Shown: positions 45,896 through 56,285 of the stretch, piece after piece
How positions within the stretch are numbered: position 1 is the first letter of the stretch
Layout: the number at the start of each line of letters is the position of its first letter
Assembly: GCA_965153355.1 (NCBI GenBank)
Contig: OZ231127.1
Location: forward strand, 8,990,001 to 9,054,000
Source: Flaccisagitta enflata
Lineage: Eukaryota; Chaetognatha; Sagittoidea; Aphragmophora
Direction: 5' to 3'
DNA: 64,000 nt
The notes under the pieces: model-generated
The model's database searches: none
The model's input: the letters and a program-made list of their open reading frames with translations, nothing else
What the model was told of the DNA's origin: nothing
Made by a program: the position numbers and the translations under genes

Positions 45896-46464
45896 CAGTA
45901 GATGTCGTCTAGACTTGGAAATACGGGGGTATTCATTACAGAAAGACAAATATACTTAAGCGATGGATATTTGATATATAAACTAATAAAAGGATGTTTT
46001 ATTACCTATAGGTGTTGGTTGCCATGAAAACAGATTTCCATGTCTTCAAGCCAAAGTATCAAAATTTTTAGAAATTTTTTGAATGAACATTGTCATTTAT
46101 AAAATTTGCTACAACTCTCTCACAATATGTTTTTTAAGAGTATTGCTCGTTTAGCCATTGCTAAGGAGCGCAACTAAGTGTGGCAGCCCTGTGATACTCC
46201 TTAGCAACCGCCAAACGAGCGATATTCTTACATTACATATTGTGGGAAAGTTGCAGAAAGTTTTATTTTGAAGAATGTTCTCTCAAAAAATTTCTCAAAA
46301 CATTGATACTTTAGCCCAAATACATAGAAATGTTTTTCCATAGCAACCAACACCCATGGGCAATAAAGCATCTTTTTATTGGTTTTTACTCCAAATATCA
46401 ATCTTTTAAGTTATGTTCCTGTTATGAATTCCCCCGTATTTCCAAGTCTAGACGACGTCTACTG
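45896..46464. mobile_element. Inverted-repeat MITE, TA target site
   Basis: The ends CAGTAGATGTCGTCTAGACT and AGTCTAGACGACGTCTACTG are near-perfect inverted repeats with TA on both sides. Inner arms match further (GGTGTTGGTTGCCATG with CATAGCAACCAACACC; CTCCTTAGCAACCGCCAAAC near the centre). Length 569 bp, no open frame. Confidence 0.85.
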
Positions 46465-47109
46465 TATCCGATAACAACAACTATGCCGATAATGTCTTTT
46501 ACATGAAGGAAAGCTTCTGACAGGCATTTGACAGTCCAAACGGCGCACGCTTTGACATCTAGTCATCACTGTTCGCCAAATGGATAACATTGTCTATAAC
46601 ACTTTTTGAAATGTTGTTTTACGTGCAGTTCATATGTCTGAACAAGGAACATATCGCCTATACACCCTCACACCCGACGCCTTGTATCCCACGCCACACA
46701 CCCGAACTGAAGCCTCACTCTCCACGTCCAACAGCACAAAACTTCACATGACATGCATTACTTCGTTATTCACACCTTGTATCTCGGACCCAACAACATA
46801 CAACCCAAACTCACAACTCAAAGCTACCGCCTCATACCTCCTAAGGCCTTGTCACGTCTCATGCCTCATGCGCCACACTTAATGTATCATGCCACACTCC
46901 TGACATCTCACACCACACTCGCGCCTCACTCCTGACAAACTTGGAGGGAGGTTCAAGAGGACGATGAGTAAGAATATATGCCAAAATTGATCTCAGCGTT
47001 ATTGATATTCTGAAAATATATGTTATAAAAATCGATCCCGTCTGCGGAGGGTAAAACAACAGTCAAAATATACTAATTACTTTTACACAAGCAAGAGTTT
47101 TCCTTGTAA
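46465..47109. other. Spacer with CAC-rich degenerate repeats
   Basis: 46660-46930 has loose ATGCCACACTCC, CTCACACCACACTC-type words; no convincing gene. Confidence 0.45.
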
Positions 47110-47340
47110 TTTTTAGTTGTGGACACGCAACTCTATAAGAGGCTTTGTCCGTCGGTCCGTCGGTCTGTCGGTCCGTTGGTCCGTCGGTCCGTTGGTCCGT
47201 CGGTCCGTTGGTCCGTCGGTCCGTCGGTCCGTTGGTCCGTTGGTCCGTCGGTCCGTAAGCACGAGTCGAAAAGTGGGAAAACGCGCATATCCACCCCTGC
47301 CCACCCGTCCGCAACTGACGGCCGTGTATCCGGCTTTGTT
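47110..47340 (+). mobile_element. Family A element, AGTTG subfamily
   Basis: The head AGTTGTGGACACGCAACT, CTATAAGAGGCTTTGTCC, a long GTCGGTCCGTTG run, ACGAGTCGAAAAGTGGG and CTGCCCACCCGTCCGCAACT lead to the tail CCGTGTATCCGGCTTTGTTT. The subterminal GTCCGCAACT carries the AGTTG-type arm rather than AGTCG, matching its own head. Confidence 0.93.
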
Positions 47341-47541
47341 TAGTTGTGTGCTACGCGACGCTACACCCCGGTTTGTCGGTTGGTCGGTTGGTCGGTTGGT
47401 CGGTCGGATGGTCCCCTCTCTATTTGGTCGGCGTTTTTTGGCTTATTGAGCATACTGCTCCTGCCCAAATGCACTAGTGTCCTTCAGCACTGCTCCTGCC
47501 CACCCACACGCGAATGGGGTAGCCGTGTATCCAGCTGTGTT
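47341..47541 (+). mobile_element. Family A element directly abutting the previous copy
   Basis: TAGTTGTGTGCTACGCGACG starts immediately after the TTTGTTT end of the upstream copy. Then come GGTTGGTCGG repeats, GGCGTTTTTTGGCTTATTGA, GCTCCTGCCCACCCACACGC and the tail GTAGCCGTGTATCCAGCTGT. Confidence 0.85.
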
Positions 47542-47587
47542 AGCTCATAAAATACAAATCATTATTAAGGTTTTAGCCATATTGGCA

Positions 47588-47848
47588 CAATTAAGCCGCT
47601 ATTGCCAATGAGGCAAAAGCTCACATGTGAAAATTGGTTGCACATCGAGCTTGTTCACGACTAAGCCGCCGTTGCGAATGAGACAAAAGCTCACATGAAA
47701 TAACTGATGGCATATCTGGCTTTGTTCACAATGAAGCCACCAGCGTGAATGTGACAAAGCCTCACATGTGATAATTGGTTGCACACCCAGTCTTGTTCAC
47801 GACTAAGCTGCCGTCGCAAATGAGGCAAAAGCCCACATGTGATAATTT
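47588..47848 (+). repeat. ~75-80-bp tandem repeat, 3.5 units
   Basis: Units share AAGCCGCCGTTGCGAATGAG, GCAAAAGCTCACATGTGATA and ATTGGTTGCACA, with a TTGTTCACGACTAAG junction. Confidence 0.85.
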
Positions 47849-47917
47849 GATTAGGTGTTAATCCTCTGATTTGAATTCCCATCCTTATCTCCACCGAGGG
47901 TTGGTTTCTACGCACTG

Positions 47918-48300
47918 ACAACAGCGTTTTGAAATGGGCCACTCAGTCCCTCGCACTGCTTACTCCACTCACTCCCTCCACAGTGCACTGTTCTGTTACA
48001 TTCACTTAATTTTTAGTCGCGGATATGTGACTACACCTTGCCATGTCGGTCGGTACGTTGGTACGTTGGTTACAAATATTTCTGAATTCTGAGCGGTTTT
48101 TGCATTACGGCCCCTGCCCAACCATCCGCGACTATCTTGCCGTGTATCCGACCTTGTTTTCTCTTCACTGGCTTGCTCATTCACTTTGCCCATGCTGATG
48201 GGTCAGCTAACATAATCATCTATGTGTTCACACTTAAAACGCGATTACCAAAGAGAATCGCAATTTTTGTCATCAGAAGAAACAGGCCTCGCGCCTGAGG
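47918..48300 (+). repeat. Family G copy interrupted by family A
   Basis: GTTTTGAAATGGGCCACTCA and CTCACTCCCTCCACAG precede the insertion at 48010-48160. TCTCTTCACTGGCTTGCTCA and AAAACGCGATTACCAAAG follow it. Confidence 0.7.
48010..48160 (+). mobile_element. Family A element inserted in family G
   Basis: The head AGTCGCGGATATGTGACT, GAATTCTGAGCGG and CCCCTGCCCAACCATCCGCG lead to the tail CCGTGTATCCGACCTTGTTT. The head arm has GGAT instead of GGAC, and the tail arm has ATCC instead of GTCC, a matched change. Confidence 0.93.
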
Positions 48301-48442
48301 CGTCAACCTCGACGATATTCACAGATAATGAAGTCAACAATGAGGCAAAAATGTCATGAAAAAAAAAGAAGCACAAGCGGAAGATGTTCACTGATACCCG
48401 TCACCCCAAAAATCAAAATCATCAAGAACAATGGCTCTGTAG

Positions 48443-49156
48443 CAGGGCCGTGGAGAGGGGGGTCCACCCTCCTCTGAGAAGGGGGGCCCGGGCCCCAAGG
48501 GGGCCCGGGGGGGCCCTGAGGTAGGAGAAAAAAAAAAGAAAAAAAATTAAAAAAGAGAAAAAAAGAAGGAAGAAAGAGGGGAAAGGTAAAAAGAGTTGAG
48601 TGATTATGATCCAATTTTTATCAGATCATGCTTGAGCCTTCTTGGACTTTAAAGATCAAGTGAGGGCCTATGTAGATCAAATCAGGTATGCTTATTAATA
48701 CAATCTCAAATACTAACCTTTCTACTAACCTTTTTAAAGATAAAGTATAATTTACTTTTTAAAAAACCCTTAATTCAGTCAAATCTAAACTTTCCTTAAG
48801 GTGACAAAGAATTTCTAATGACATTTTTTAAAATCTATTGACAGTACCTCTAAATGTTTTGTATTTTTTGAAGTTTTTTGCCATTCAATGCTCCAACTTC
48901 TTCCATTGAAACAAAAAATAGATTGCATAAATATTTTACTGATTTTTTTGTTTCATGAAAAAAAAATTGTGGCAAATACTAATACCAGGTTGCAAGTCCT
49001 GTAAGCAAAAGTTTAAGCATTTTTAAAATTGATGTATTTATAAAACAAAACTTGTTGACAGTTGACAGTTAAGATAGCAACGGGGGGGGGGGCGCTAAGG
49101 GGGGGCCCGGCCATATGGGCCAGAGGGGGGGCCCACCAGTTCTCTCCACGGCCCTG
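48443..49156. mobile_element. hAT-like nonautonomous element (MITE)
   Basis: The perfect 15-bp ends CAGGGCCGTGGAGAG and CTCTCCACGGCCCTG are flanked by the 8-bp duplication CTCTGTAG (48435-48442 and 49157-49164). Subterminal G/C-rich segments near both ends (GGGGGGCCCGGGCCC; GGGGGGGCCCGGCC) enclose an AT-rich interior without a transposase frame. Eight-base duplications and CAGGG-type ends fit the hAT superfamily. Confidence 0.88.
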
Positions 49157-49462
49157 CTCTGTAGAAACTGATGACCTATACTTCCACGTGCTCATTTTTT
49201 GATGAATGTCCTGAAAAAAGTAGACAATATGAACATCAAAATATTGTTTCATATGTGTGAAAAACTTGCCATGGGTGGAATCAAACGGTCATCTGCCCCT
49301 CCGAGGCCACTGGCTGATATGCCGATAAGAACATGCACTCGCATTCTGTTGGGCAGGGACAGCAATGGCCGCAGGACGGATTTTTGTAGCATATGAAAGA
49401 GCATTATTCGCTCATGATAGAGCAACAGCGAATTCAGCCTTGAGTTTGACGGGATTCCGCAC
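49157..49462. other. Spacer, no confident feature
   Basis: No coding-like frame beyond short ones joined to the following array. Confidence 0.4.
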
Positions 49463-49486
49463 TGGTAAACAACAACAACGACAACG

Positions 49487-49560
<74 letters not shown>

Positions 49561-49576
49561 AACGACAACGACAACG

Positions 49577-49608
<32 letters not shown>

Positions 49609-49615
49609 AACAACA

Positions 49616-49653
<38 letters not shown>

Positions 49654-49663
49654 AACGACAACG

Positions 49664-49707
<44 letters not shown>

Positions 49708-49724
49708 AACAACAACAACAACAA

Positions 49725-49756
<32 letters not shown>

Positions 49757-49835
49757 GCGACGACGACGACGACGACGACGACAACGACAACGACAACGAC
49801 GACAACGACAACGACAGCGACAGCGACAGCGACAG

Positions 49836-49866
<31 letters not shown>

Positions 49867-49888
49867 AACAACAACAACAACAACAACG
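49463..49888 (+). repeat. Compound (AAC)n/(GAC)n/(CAACGA)n array
   Basis: Blocks of AAC, GAC and the hexamer CAACGA alternate: AAC to about 49525, GAC to 49560, CAACGA, GAC at 49618-49650, CAACGA, AAC at 49703-49730, CAACGA, GAC and CAGCGA, then AAC. Poly-Q/R, poly-V and L/S frames are artefacts. Confidence 0.96.
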
Positions 49889-51102
49889 CTGTCCGTTTGT
49901 CTCGCTACTTGAATACCCGTCAAATTATACGACTCAAGTTAAAAGGCAACTGCCTGATGTTGACCGCATTTCTGGACTAGTGGGCCGAACATAAATCTTA
50001 CAAGGGTTGAATCTCTATGGGGCAATGTCAGAAGCCAAATGGATGGAGTTGTTTTAAATAAAATGATTTTCGAATGTAGGCCGCGTTTGATTTCTTTTAT
50101 ACACAAGGAACGGCTGCCAATTCTGGTTTAACAAGTACTTCACTAAAATCATTTTCTGTTTCGAAACATTAGGAGTCAATAATCATCGTCACGTTCACAC
50201 CAGAGATGCCGATTCCGTTAAGCTGCCGCGTAGCATGAGAAATCCGGCAAAAGCTGCCGCACTTTTGTAAAAGCCATACTAAGGCTCTTCCCCTCGAAAA
50301 CTCCCTTATCCGTCTACAATGAACAAACTGTTAACTTTTAAGGGATGACATTTGCAATCCCTTCCACAGTTACCATACCTGATTCTAGAAACGGGGCAAA
50401 AGGCCACACGTGTGCCTGTGTTAGAGGCTCTCTTACCGCTGCCATGACCTTTATATCGCGTTGATATTAATGTCAGCTCTGTATGTCTTTACTTTGTCAT
50501 TGTGTCATTATTATTATTGTCGTTCCTGTCATGATTTGTTGCTGATGAATGTCGTTCATTGATTATTCATAGGTCGTTCAGTGGTGACACACTATCATAA
50601 CTATGTCATAACTCTTTCATAACTGAATCATATATCCCCTCAATTGAACATAATCAGCATCTTCATAACCAATTCTTACGTGCCTTGACAATATTAAAGC
50701 CTCTCTTCGTTCGCCCTTAAGTGATAAGTCCTTCTTCCTCATGTGATCCAGAGAATCCTTATATGTACATAGCTATTACGTGACCGTGGACTATGGGAGC
50801 TGATCTCCCCCGTTTCTTAAGGTACGCCCCCAATCTATGGTGCTAACTCGGGCATTTCAAAATTCGCTATTTAGCCCCTAAAAATCGCTAAAATTCGCTA
50901 GGTTTTTTTCCAAATTCGCTAGATTTTCCTTTGCTTACCTGATGACCATTAATAAAGAAAACTATCCATATAACAAGAGTAAAATGCTTTGGAACAAGTA
51001 AACTGCTACTACATACAGTTGGATAAGATTCAATACATACAGTTGGATAAGATTCAATACACTCATTTTGAATAACTATACAGTATTCATTGCCAATTAA
51101 CC
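49889..51102. other. Mostly unassigned; small repeats
   Basis: A family H fragment (AGATGCCGATTCCGTTAAGC, GCCGCGTAGCA) at 50205-50240. An AATTCGCTA motif cluster at 50868-50930. An exact direct repeat TACATACAGTTGGATAAGAT at 51012-51060. No gene. Confidence 0.5.
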
Positions 51103-51318
51103 AAACAAGGCCGGATACGCGGCTACCAAAGTCGCATGCGGGTGGGGGGGGGGGGCCATATTCAAGGTCACTAGACCATTTGGGCAGGAGCAGTGAGGTA
51201 AAAAAAAATCATAAAAAGTAAAATGTGACCGACTGACCAACCGACGAACTTACCAACCGACCAACTGACCAATGTACGGACAAAGCGGGTTGTAAAGTCG
51301 CGTGCACGCGACTTAAAA
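51103..51318 (-). mobile_element. Family A element, GTGC subfamily
   Basis: On the minus strand: head AAGTCGCGTGCACGCGACTT (perfect 20-bp palindrome), TACAACCCGCTTTGTCCG, GGTTGGTCAG-type repeats and GCTCCTGCCCAAATGG. Then CCCACCCGCATGCGACTTTG and the tail AGCCGCGTATCCGGCCTTGT. A poly-G/C run of about 11 sits in the tail. Confidence 0.92.
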
Positions 51319-51977
51319 TGTGAGAAAACAAGGCCGACTAAAAAGGCATTATATGACACATTGATGTTGTATTGTGTCATTAGCTTTAAAGAATTCATGG
51401 AGTGAATGGCTGTTTTCTCGTTTCATTCAGTAGTCATTCATCACGTTCATACGATTAATTCAGTAGCTAGATCTCGTGACTCAACCTTAAGTTTCCATGA
51501 GTTATAAATCTCGTCTTTAAGTCCATCTGCAGGAATACGTTACATTTTTGGCGTTGAGTGTTTTGGTGCTTAGGTTCAATGAATTTATTCGAATCAGTTA
51601 AGATTCGGCATATTTTTTTTTTCTTTCCACTTCGAGCGATTGTGGAACGCTATTCCGCACGGGCGGCGTAGCTGACTAAATGTAGAACGGCAACGCGTTG
51701 AGAAATGGACGGTCAGTGAAAGGATTGGTCGCGCATCAAAAATATTGCACATTTACTCCAATCATGATATGAAATTTCGACCGACTGATGTGACTGACAG
51801 ACAGGAAACACAAGGGAAATGATGATTTTCTTCATAATCCAGACAAAACAGAATGTTTCTGATAATTTTTAAGTCGCTCATAGTTGATATTTTTTATTGG
51901 AGGGTTGATTATCTGGTTGCCTGTTTCGTTGTATTTGAGAAGATTAATACTGTCATACGCTGATGATTGGCACACAT
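51319..51977. other. No recognised feature
   Basis: Non-repetitive spacer; no coding-like frame. Confidence 0.4.
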
Positions 51978-53803
51978 TTTTTTAGTTGCGTGCACGCGAC
52001 TCTATAACCCGCTCTGTCGGTCGGTCCGTCGGTCCGTCCGTCCGTAACACTTAGCTTTTTTTTGTCGTTTTACGTCATTTTAGGGTATTTTACGTCATTT
52101 TAAGTCATTTTAAATCATTTTAAGTCATTTTCCATTAATTTTAGTCACTTAAGTCATTTTGTCATTTTTTGTCATTTTATGTTATTATAAGTCATTTTAA
52201 GTCATTCTTAGTCATTTTAAGTTATTTTAAGTCATTCTAAGTCATTCTAAGTCATTACAAGTCATTTTAAGTCATTCTAAGTCACTAAATTATTTTTTGG
52301 CTTTTGTAGTTTTTAGTAACACTTTGCTTTTTTTCGTCGTTTTTGGTCAATTTGGGTCATCGTGGAGTTGTTCGGAGTCATTTTTTTTTGTTTTTGGTCA
52401 TTTTTGGTTGCTTTTGGTCATTTTTAGTTGCTTTTAATCATTTTTTGTCATTTTTGATTCATTTACGTGACTTTGTTCATTTAAGTCATTTGTGTCATTT
52501 TTTGGCATTTAAAATAGTATTAAGTCATTTTAAGTCATTTTGGAACATATCAGGTCATTTTTGGTCATTTAACATGGTTTTTTGGTAAGTTTTAGTCTTT
52601 TATGTTTTTTGGGTTTTTGGTTTTTTGGTTTTTGGTTTTTTGGTTTTGGGTTTTTTGTTTTTTTTGGTTTTTGTTTTTTTGGTTTTTTTTTTAAATTTTT
52701 TGGTCATTTATGTTTTTTGGTATGTCTTGGTCATCTATGTTTTTTGGTGTGTTTTGGTCATATATGTCATTTTAAGTCTGCTGGTTTCAGTCTGCTGGTT
52801 TCAGTCTGCTGGTTTCAGTCTGCTGGTTTCGGTCTGCTGGTTTAAGTCTGCTGATTTAAGTCTGCTGGTTTAAGTCTGCTGGTTTAAATCTGCTGGTTTA
52901 AGTCTGCTGGTTTAAGTCTGCTGGTTTAAGTCTGCTGGTTTAAGTCTGCTGGTTTAAGTCCGCTGGTTGAAGTCCGCTGGTTGAAGTCCGCTGGTTTAAG
53001 TCCGCTGGTTTAAGTCCGCTGGTTTAATTCCGCTAGTTTAAATCCGCTGATTAAGGTCTGCTAGTTTAGGTCTGCTGGTTAAGTCTGCTGGTTAAGTCTG
53101 CTGGTTAAGTCAGCTGGTTTAAATTGGCTGGTTTAAGATGGCTGGTTTAAGATGGCTGGTTTAAGTTGGCTGGTTTAAGTTGGCTGGTTTAAGTTGGCTG
53201 GTTAAAGTTGGTTTGTTTAAGTCGGCTGGTTTAAGTCGGCTGGTTGAGATTTGCTTGTTTAAGTCTGCTGGTTTAAGTCTGCTGGTTTAGGTCTGCTGGT
53301 TTAAGTCTGCTGGTTTAAGTCTGCTGGTTTAAGTCTGCTGGTCTAAGGTTGCTGGTTTAAGTCTGCTGGTTTGGGTCTGGTTTAAGTCTGGTTTAAGTCT
53401 GGTTTTAGTCTGGTTTAAGTCTGGTTTGAGTCTGGTTTAAGTCTGGTTTAAGTCTGGTTCATGTCTGATTTATGTCTGGTTTAGGTCTGGTTAAGGTCTG
53501 GTTTATGTCTGCTTTATGTCTGGTTCAGGTCTGGTTTAGGTCTGGTTTTGGTCTGGTTTAGGTCCGGTTTAATTCTGGTTTGAGTCTGGCTTGAGTCTGG
53601 CTTGAGTCTGGTTGAGTCTGGTTGAGTCTGGTTTGAGTCTGGTTTGAGTCTGGTTTGAGTCTGGTTTGAGTCTGGTTTGAGTCTGGTTTGGGTCTGGTTT
53701 GGGTATGGGTTAAGTCTGATTTTCGTTAAAAAGATTCAATAAGGAGTCAGATCAGTTCAGTTATTTTTGTCTCGCACGCGACTTATAGGTGTTGGCCTTG
53801 TTC
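51978..53803 (+). mobile_element. Long family A element with ordered satellite blocks, copy 2
   Basis: Complete: head AGTTGCGTGCACGCGACT, CTATAACCCGCTCTGTCGG, GTCC/GTCGG run and AACACTTAGCTTTTTTTTG. Then AAGTCATTTT units (52055-52285), a GGTCATTTTTGG/GGTTTTTTGG section (to about 52770), GTCTGCTGGTTTAA units (52774-53365) and GTCTGGTTTAA then GTCTGGTTTGAG units (to 53715). The tail is GATTTTCGTTAAAAAG, CAGTTCAGTTATTTTTGTC, GCACGCGACTTATAGG and TGTTGGCCTTGTTCTC. It matches copy 1 block for block and adds the missing 5' end. Confidence 0.93.
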
Positions 53804-54018
53804 TCATAAGAACCAAGTTCATAAAAACATTAGGCTTGAAATGGCTCAAAAATTGAAAATGTTGTAGTTATTTTACTAGTAGCTATCTCTTTCTACAAGG
53901 CTTCCTCAAAAAGTGATGTTCTTTAAAAAAAAATAAGGCTAGTAAGATGGCCTAATAACGTTAGTTTGAAACAAGAAATTGTATTTTCATTTTCAAATTC
54001 AAATCAATCGGTTCTAAG
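53804..54018. other. Spacer
   Basis: AT-rich; ends at a possible acceptor CGGTTCTAAG. Confidence 0.4.
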
Positions 54019-54336
54019 ATTTCGACGACGACTGCAGCGACACGATATCGGTGTGTTCAGCGACGGCGCTAGACGCAACGTCCTCTACGCTTCCATACGT
54101 CGATGAAACGGAAACATGCATCGAAGCTTTTCATACTACAGACAGCCGCCACGGGCCCGACGACCGGGGACTATCAATTAATATTGGCTTGGATGAAAAC
54201 ATAGCCATAGATGTTTACTCCAACGGCGAAGACATCCAGGAATGTGGAGAGTTGAGGTCAAACCACTTTCGCGTGCGCACAAGACGAAACGTGTATATAA
54301 CACAAAAACCGCTCTTTGTTCAAAAATGCTACGGAG
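54019..54336 (+). CDS. Candidate exon, acidic unassigned protein
   Basis: An open segment of about 105 codons, bounded by a weak acceptor (GGTTCTAAG) and a plausible donor (CGGAG|GTACAG, phase 1). Composition is protein-like with frequent G/C third positions: VDETETCIEAFHTTDSRHG, GLSINIGLDENIAIDVYSNG and RVRTRRNVYITQKPLFVQKC. It is acidic early and basic late, with no signal or transmembrane segment inside. I do not recognise the family. It could be a cytoplasmic tail or linker exon, or a transposon-borne coding piece, since family K sequence starts exactly at the putative donor. The frame stays open into family K to 54482, but that part is shared with a noncoding copy at 62 kb. Confidence 0.45.
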
Positions 54337-54505
54337 GTACAGACAGCGGCGTAGGGCAGGAAAATGTGCAGGGGCGTCAGGCCCAAATCTGTGTCCAACT
54401 CAATACTGTGTCCGACTCACTATGTATATGCTTTTATGCTTTTATGCGTTTATTCACACAACAGTTAAAAGTAGGTGAATAACATAGAGTTTGATCGTTG
54501 CAGGG
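54337..54505 (+). repeat. Family K sequence, mariner-free copy
   Basis: GTACAGACAGCGGCGTAGGG, CAGGGGCGTCAGGCCC, ACTGTGTCCGACTCA and GTGAATAACATAGAGTTTGA. The copy at 62043-62180 is the same but carries the mariner at the TA after GTGAATAA, so this is a near-empty site. Confidence 0.8.
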
Positions 54506-55223
54506 GAGGGGTGCAGGTATCAATACAGAGAAAAAAAAACAGTTGATAGTTTAAAAAAAAAAATAATGGAAAAGAAAAAAAAGTTCAAAAATGAAGAAAG
54601 GAAAAAAAATGAATATAGAATTTGCCAGGATAAAAAACATAAAACAAAAAACATTTTGAGGATGATAAAAAATGTTATCATGTTGAAAAAAGATTCATCA
54701 GATTAAAAAAATACTTACAAAAAAGAAAGAATATTAAACAATGAAAAATTCTAAGAGTTAAAAAAATCATTAAATAAAAGATACCGATTTAAATTTTTTT
54801 TTGATATTTTGATATATTTTGATGATAAAAATAATTTACTGATCTTAGCCTGCGTGTCTCCCCTGGCCATATTTCCCTGAGGGGAACCGTTTTCAATGAC
54901 ATTCATTTCCACTTATTTTTATTGAGTTCTTAACATTTATTTAATACTGGCTTTGTATCTACAGTGACTCAAATCTGTTACTACTAGTGCCGGCACAGTT
55001 TTTCAGGGTCAACAGGACAAAACCTTACTTTCTTTTCAACTTTTTTTCTCCCATTTCATTTTTTCTTTTCTCTTTCTTTCATATTTCTTAAGAGTCAACG
55101 GCACAAAACAACCTCACTTTCTCTCCCGCTTTATATCCTCTCTTATTTCTTTCCTCTTTCTTTCTCTCATTCTTTTTTCTTTTTTTTCTTTGTCTTTTTT
55201 TCTATCTTTAATTCTTTTTATCT
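54506..55223. repeat. A-rich and CT-rich low complexity
   Basis: A-rich to about 54840 (Lys-rich frame is spurious). From 54990 two diverged ~100-bp units (TCAACAGGACAAAACC..., TCAACGGCACAAAACA...) lie in CT-rich DNA. Confidence 0.6.
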
Positions 55224-55319
55224 TTTTAGGTCTGTCGGTTGGTCAGTTGGTCGGTCGGTCGGTAACGCATTTGTTTGACGATCCACACCGTCGCACCTAT
55301 TGGCCTACTTGGCCTTGTT
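55224..55319 (+). mobile_element. Family A element, AGGTGC subfamily, head-deleted
   Basis: TTTTTAGGT jumps directly to CTGTCGGTTGG, deleting most of the hairpin. The rest is intact: AACGCATTTGTTTGACGATC, CACACCGTCGCACCTATTGG and CCTACTTGGCCTTGTT. The tail arm GTCGCACCT is preserved. Confidence 0.88.
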
Positions 55320-55429
55320 CTTTCTTACCCCGCAAAACATTTTTTTTCAGTCCCATTTGTTTGTTTGTTTTCAGCCTCTTTCCCTTTCTTTTTTTGAACC
55401 AATGTATCAGACTGCCATCTGTGTCCGAC

Positions 55430-55563
55430 TGTAGGGGCGTCAGCTGACGCTCCTGACGCCCCTCCACCTACACGGCTACGCCGCTGGGTACAGACAGACG
55501 GAACGACGGACGGATGTACCAATCAATATGGCAAGATGTAGAATCCCGTGTCCGCGAGAAAAA
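55430..55563 (-). mobile_element. Family K-like hairpin joined to a family A head
   Basis: GGGGCGTCAGCTGACGCTCC and TGACGCCCC form a 10-bp stem. Then come a family K-like end (GCCGCTGGG) and (GGAC)-rich DNA. The family A head on the minus strand is TCTCGCGGACACGGGATTCT. This looks like one element inserted in, or recombined with, a family A copy. Confidence 0.55.
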
Positions 55564-55593
55564 ACTACAAATGGCATATTCCTCTTTGCAGTG

Positions 55594-56285
55594 CCGCCGC
55601 TCTCATGCTGAATAAGTCGAAAGCATCGCGTAACTATGGCAAAGAAAAAAACAAACAACATGTTTTTCAGTATTTTACACCCAAGCAATGAGAAAAACAT
55701 AACAAAATTGGTGACCATTTTGAAGCTCTGCGAAAGATCTTTCAAATGAGACCTTGCTGGATGTCCTAGCTTTATCCGTTTAGAAATGGCATTGGGATGA
55801 AGACAGGTTGTCAGGAATTGGAAAAGCCCATTAAAGGATCTTCATGTTTTTAGTTTGTTGTAACAAAAACTAAACGCTTTGAGTTCTTGGCGCCATTTTA
55901 AAGAAAACTTGAAGCTCTTTTAATTTGCTCATGGATATCAAGTAGCAGTGACAATTCTGAGTTGCACTATTAATAAAAACGTTGAAACTAAAATTAATAG
56001 TAGGAAAAAAATCCAAAATTTGCCTTTTTTCAGCCTTTTTTTCAATTAGTGATATTTTTCTTCAATCTGATGCCATTTCTAAACGAAAAAAGCTACTGAG
56101 ACCAGTGCAACGCGCATTTGGAAGATTTTTCAAAGATCTTTCAAATGGTCATAGATTTTCTATAGTTCAAGCCTTTGGTTTGGCAGAAATAAGAAAAACA
56201 AGTTGTTTGGTTTTTTTCTTTGCCATAGTTACAAGATTTTGTTCTCAACGAAACAAGCTTCACGTCAGAGGGAGCGAGAAAATTG
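55594..56285. mobile_element. Family E inverted-repeat element
   Basis: Left arm: GTAACTATGGCAAAGAAAAA, TTTTGAAGCTCTGCGAAAGA, GATCTTTCAAATGAGACC and CTAGCTTTATCCGTTTAG. Right arm: ATGCCATTTCTAAACG, CAAAGATCTTTCAAATGGTC and CTTTGCCATAGTTACAAG. It shares the inner arm with 15099-15775. Confidence 0.72.

Noticed and set aside
49249-49994. Frames of over 200 codons on both strands (poly-V, poly-Q/R)
   Set aside because: Produced by the AAC/GAC array; no domain or start context.
54491-54706. Lys-rich 71-codon frame
   Set aside because: A-rich low-complexity DNA; no supporting feature.
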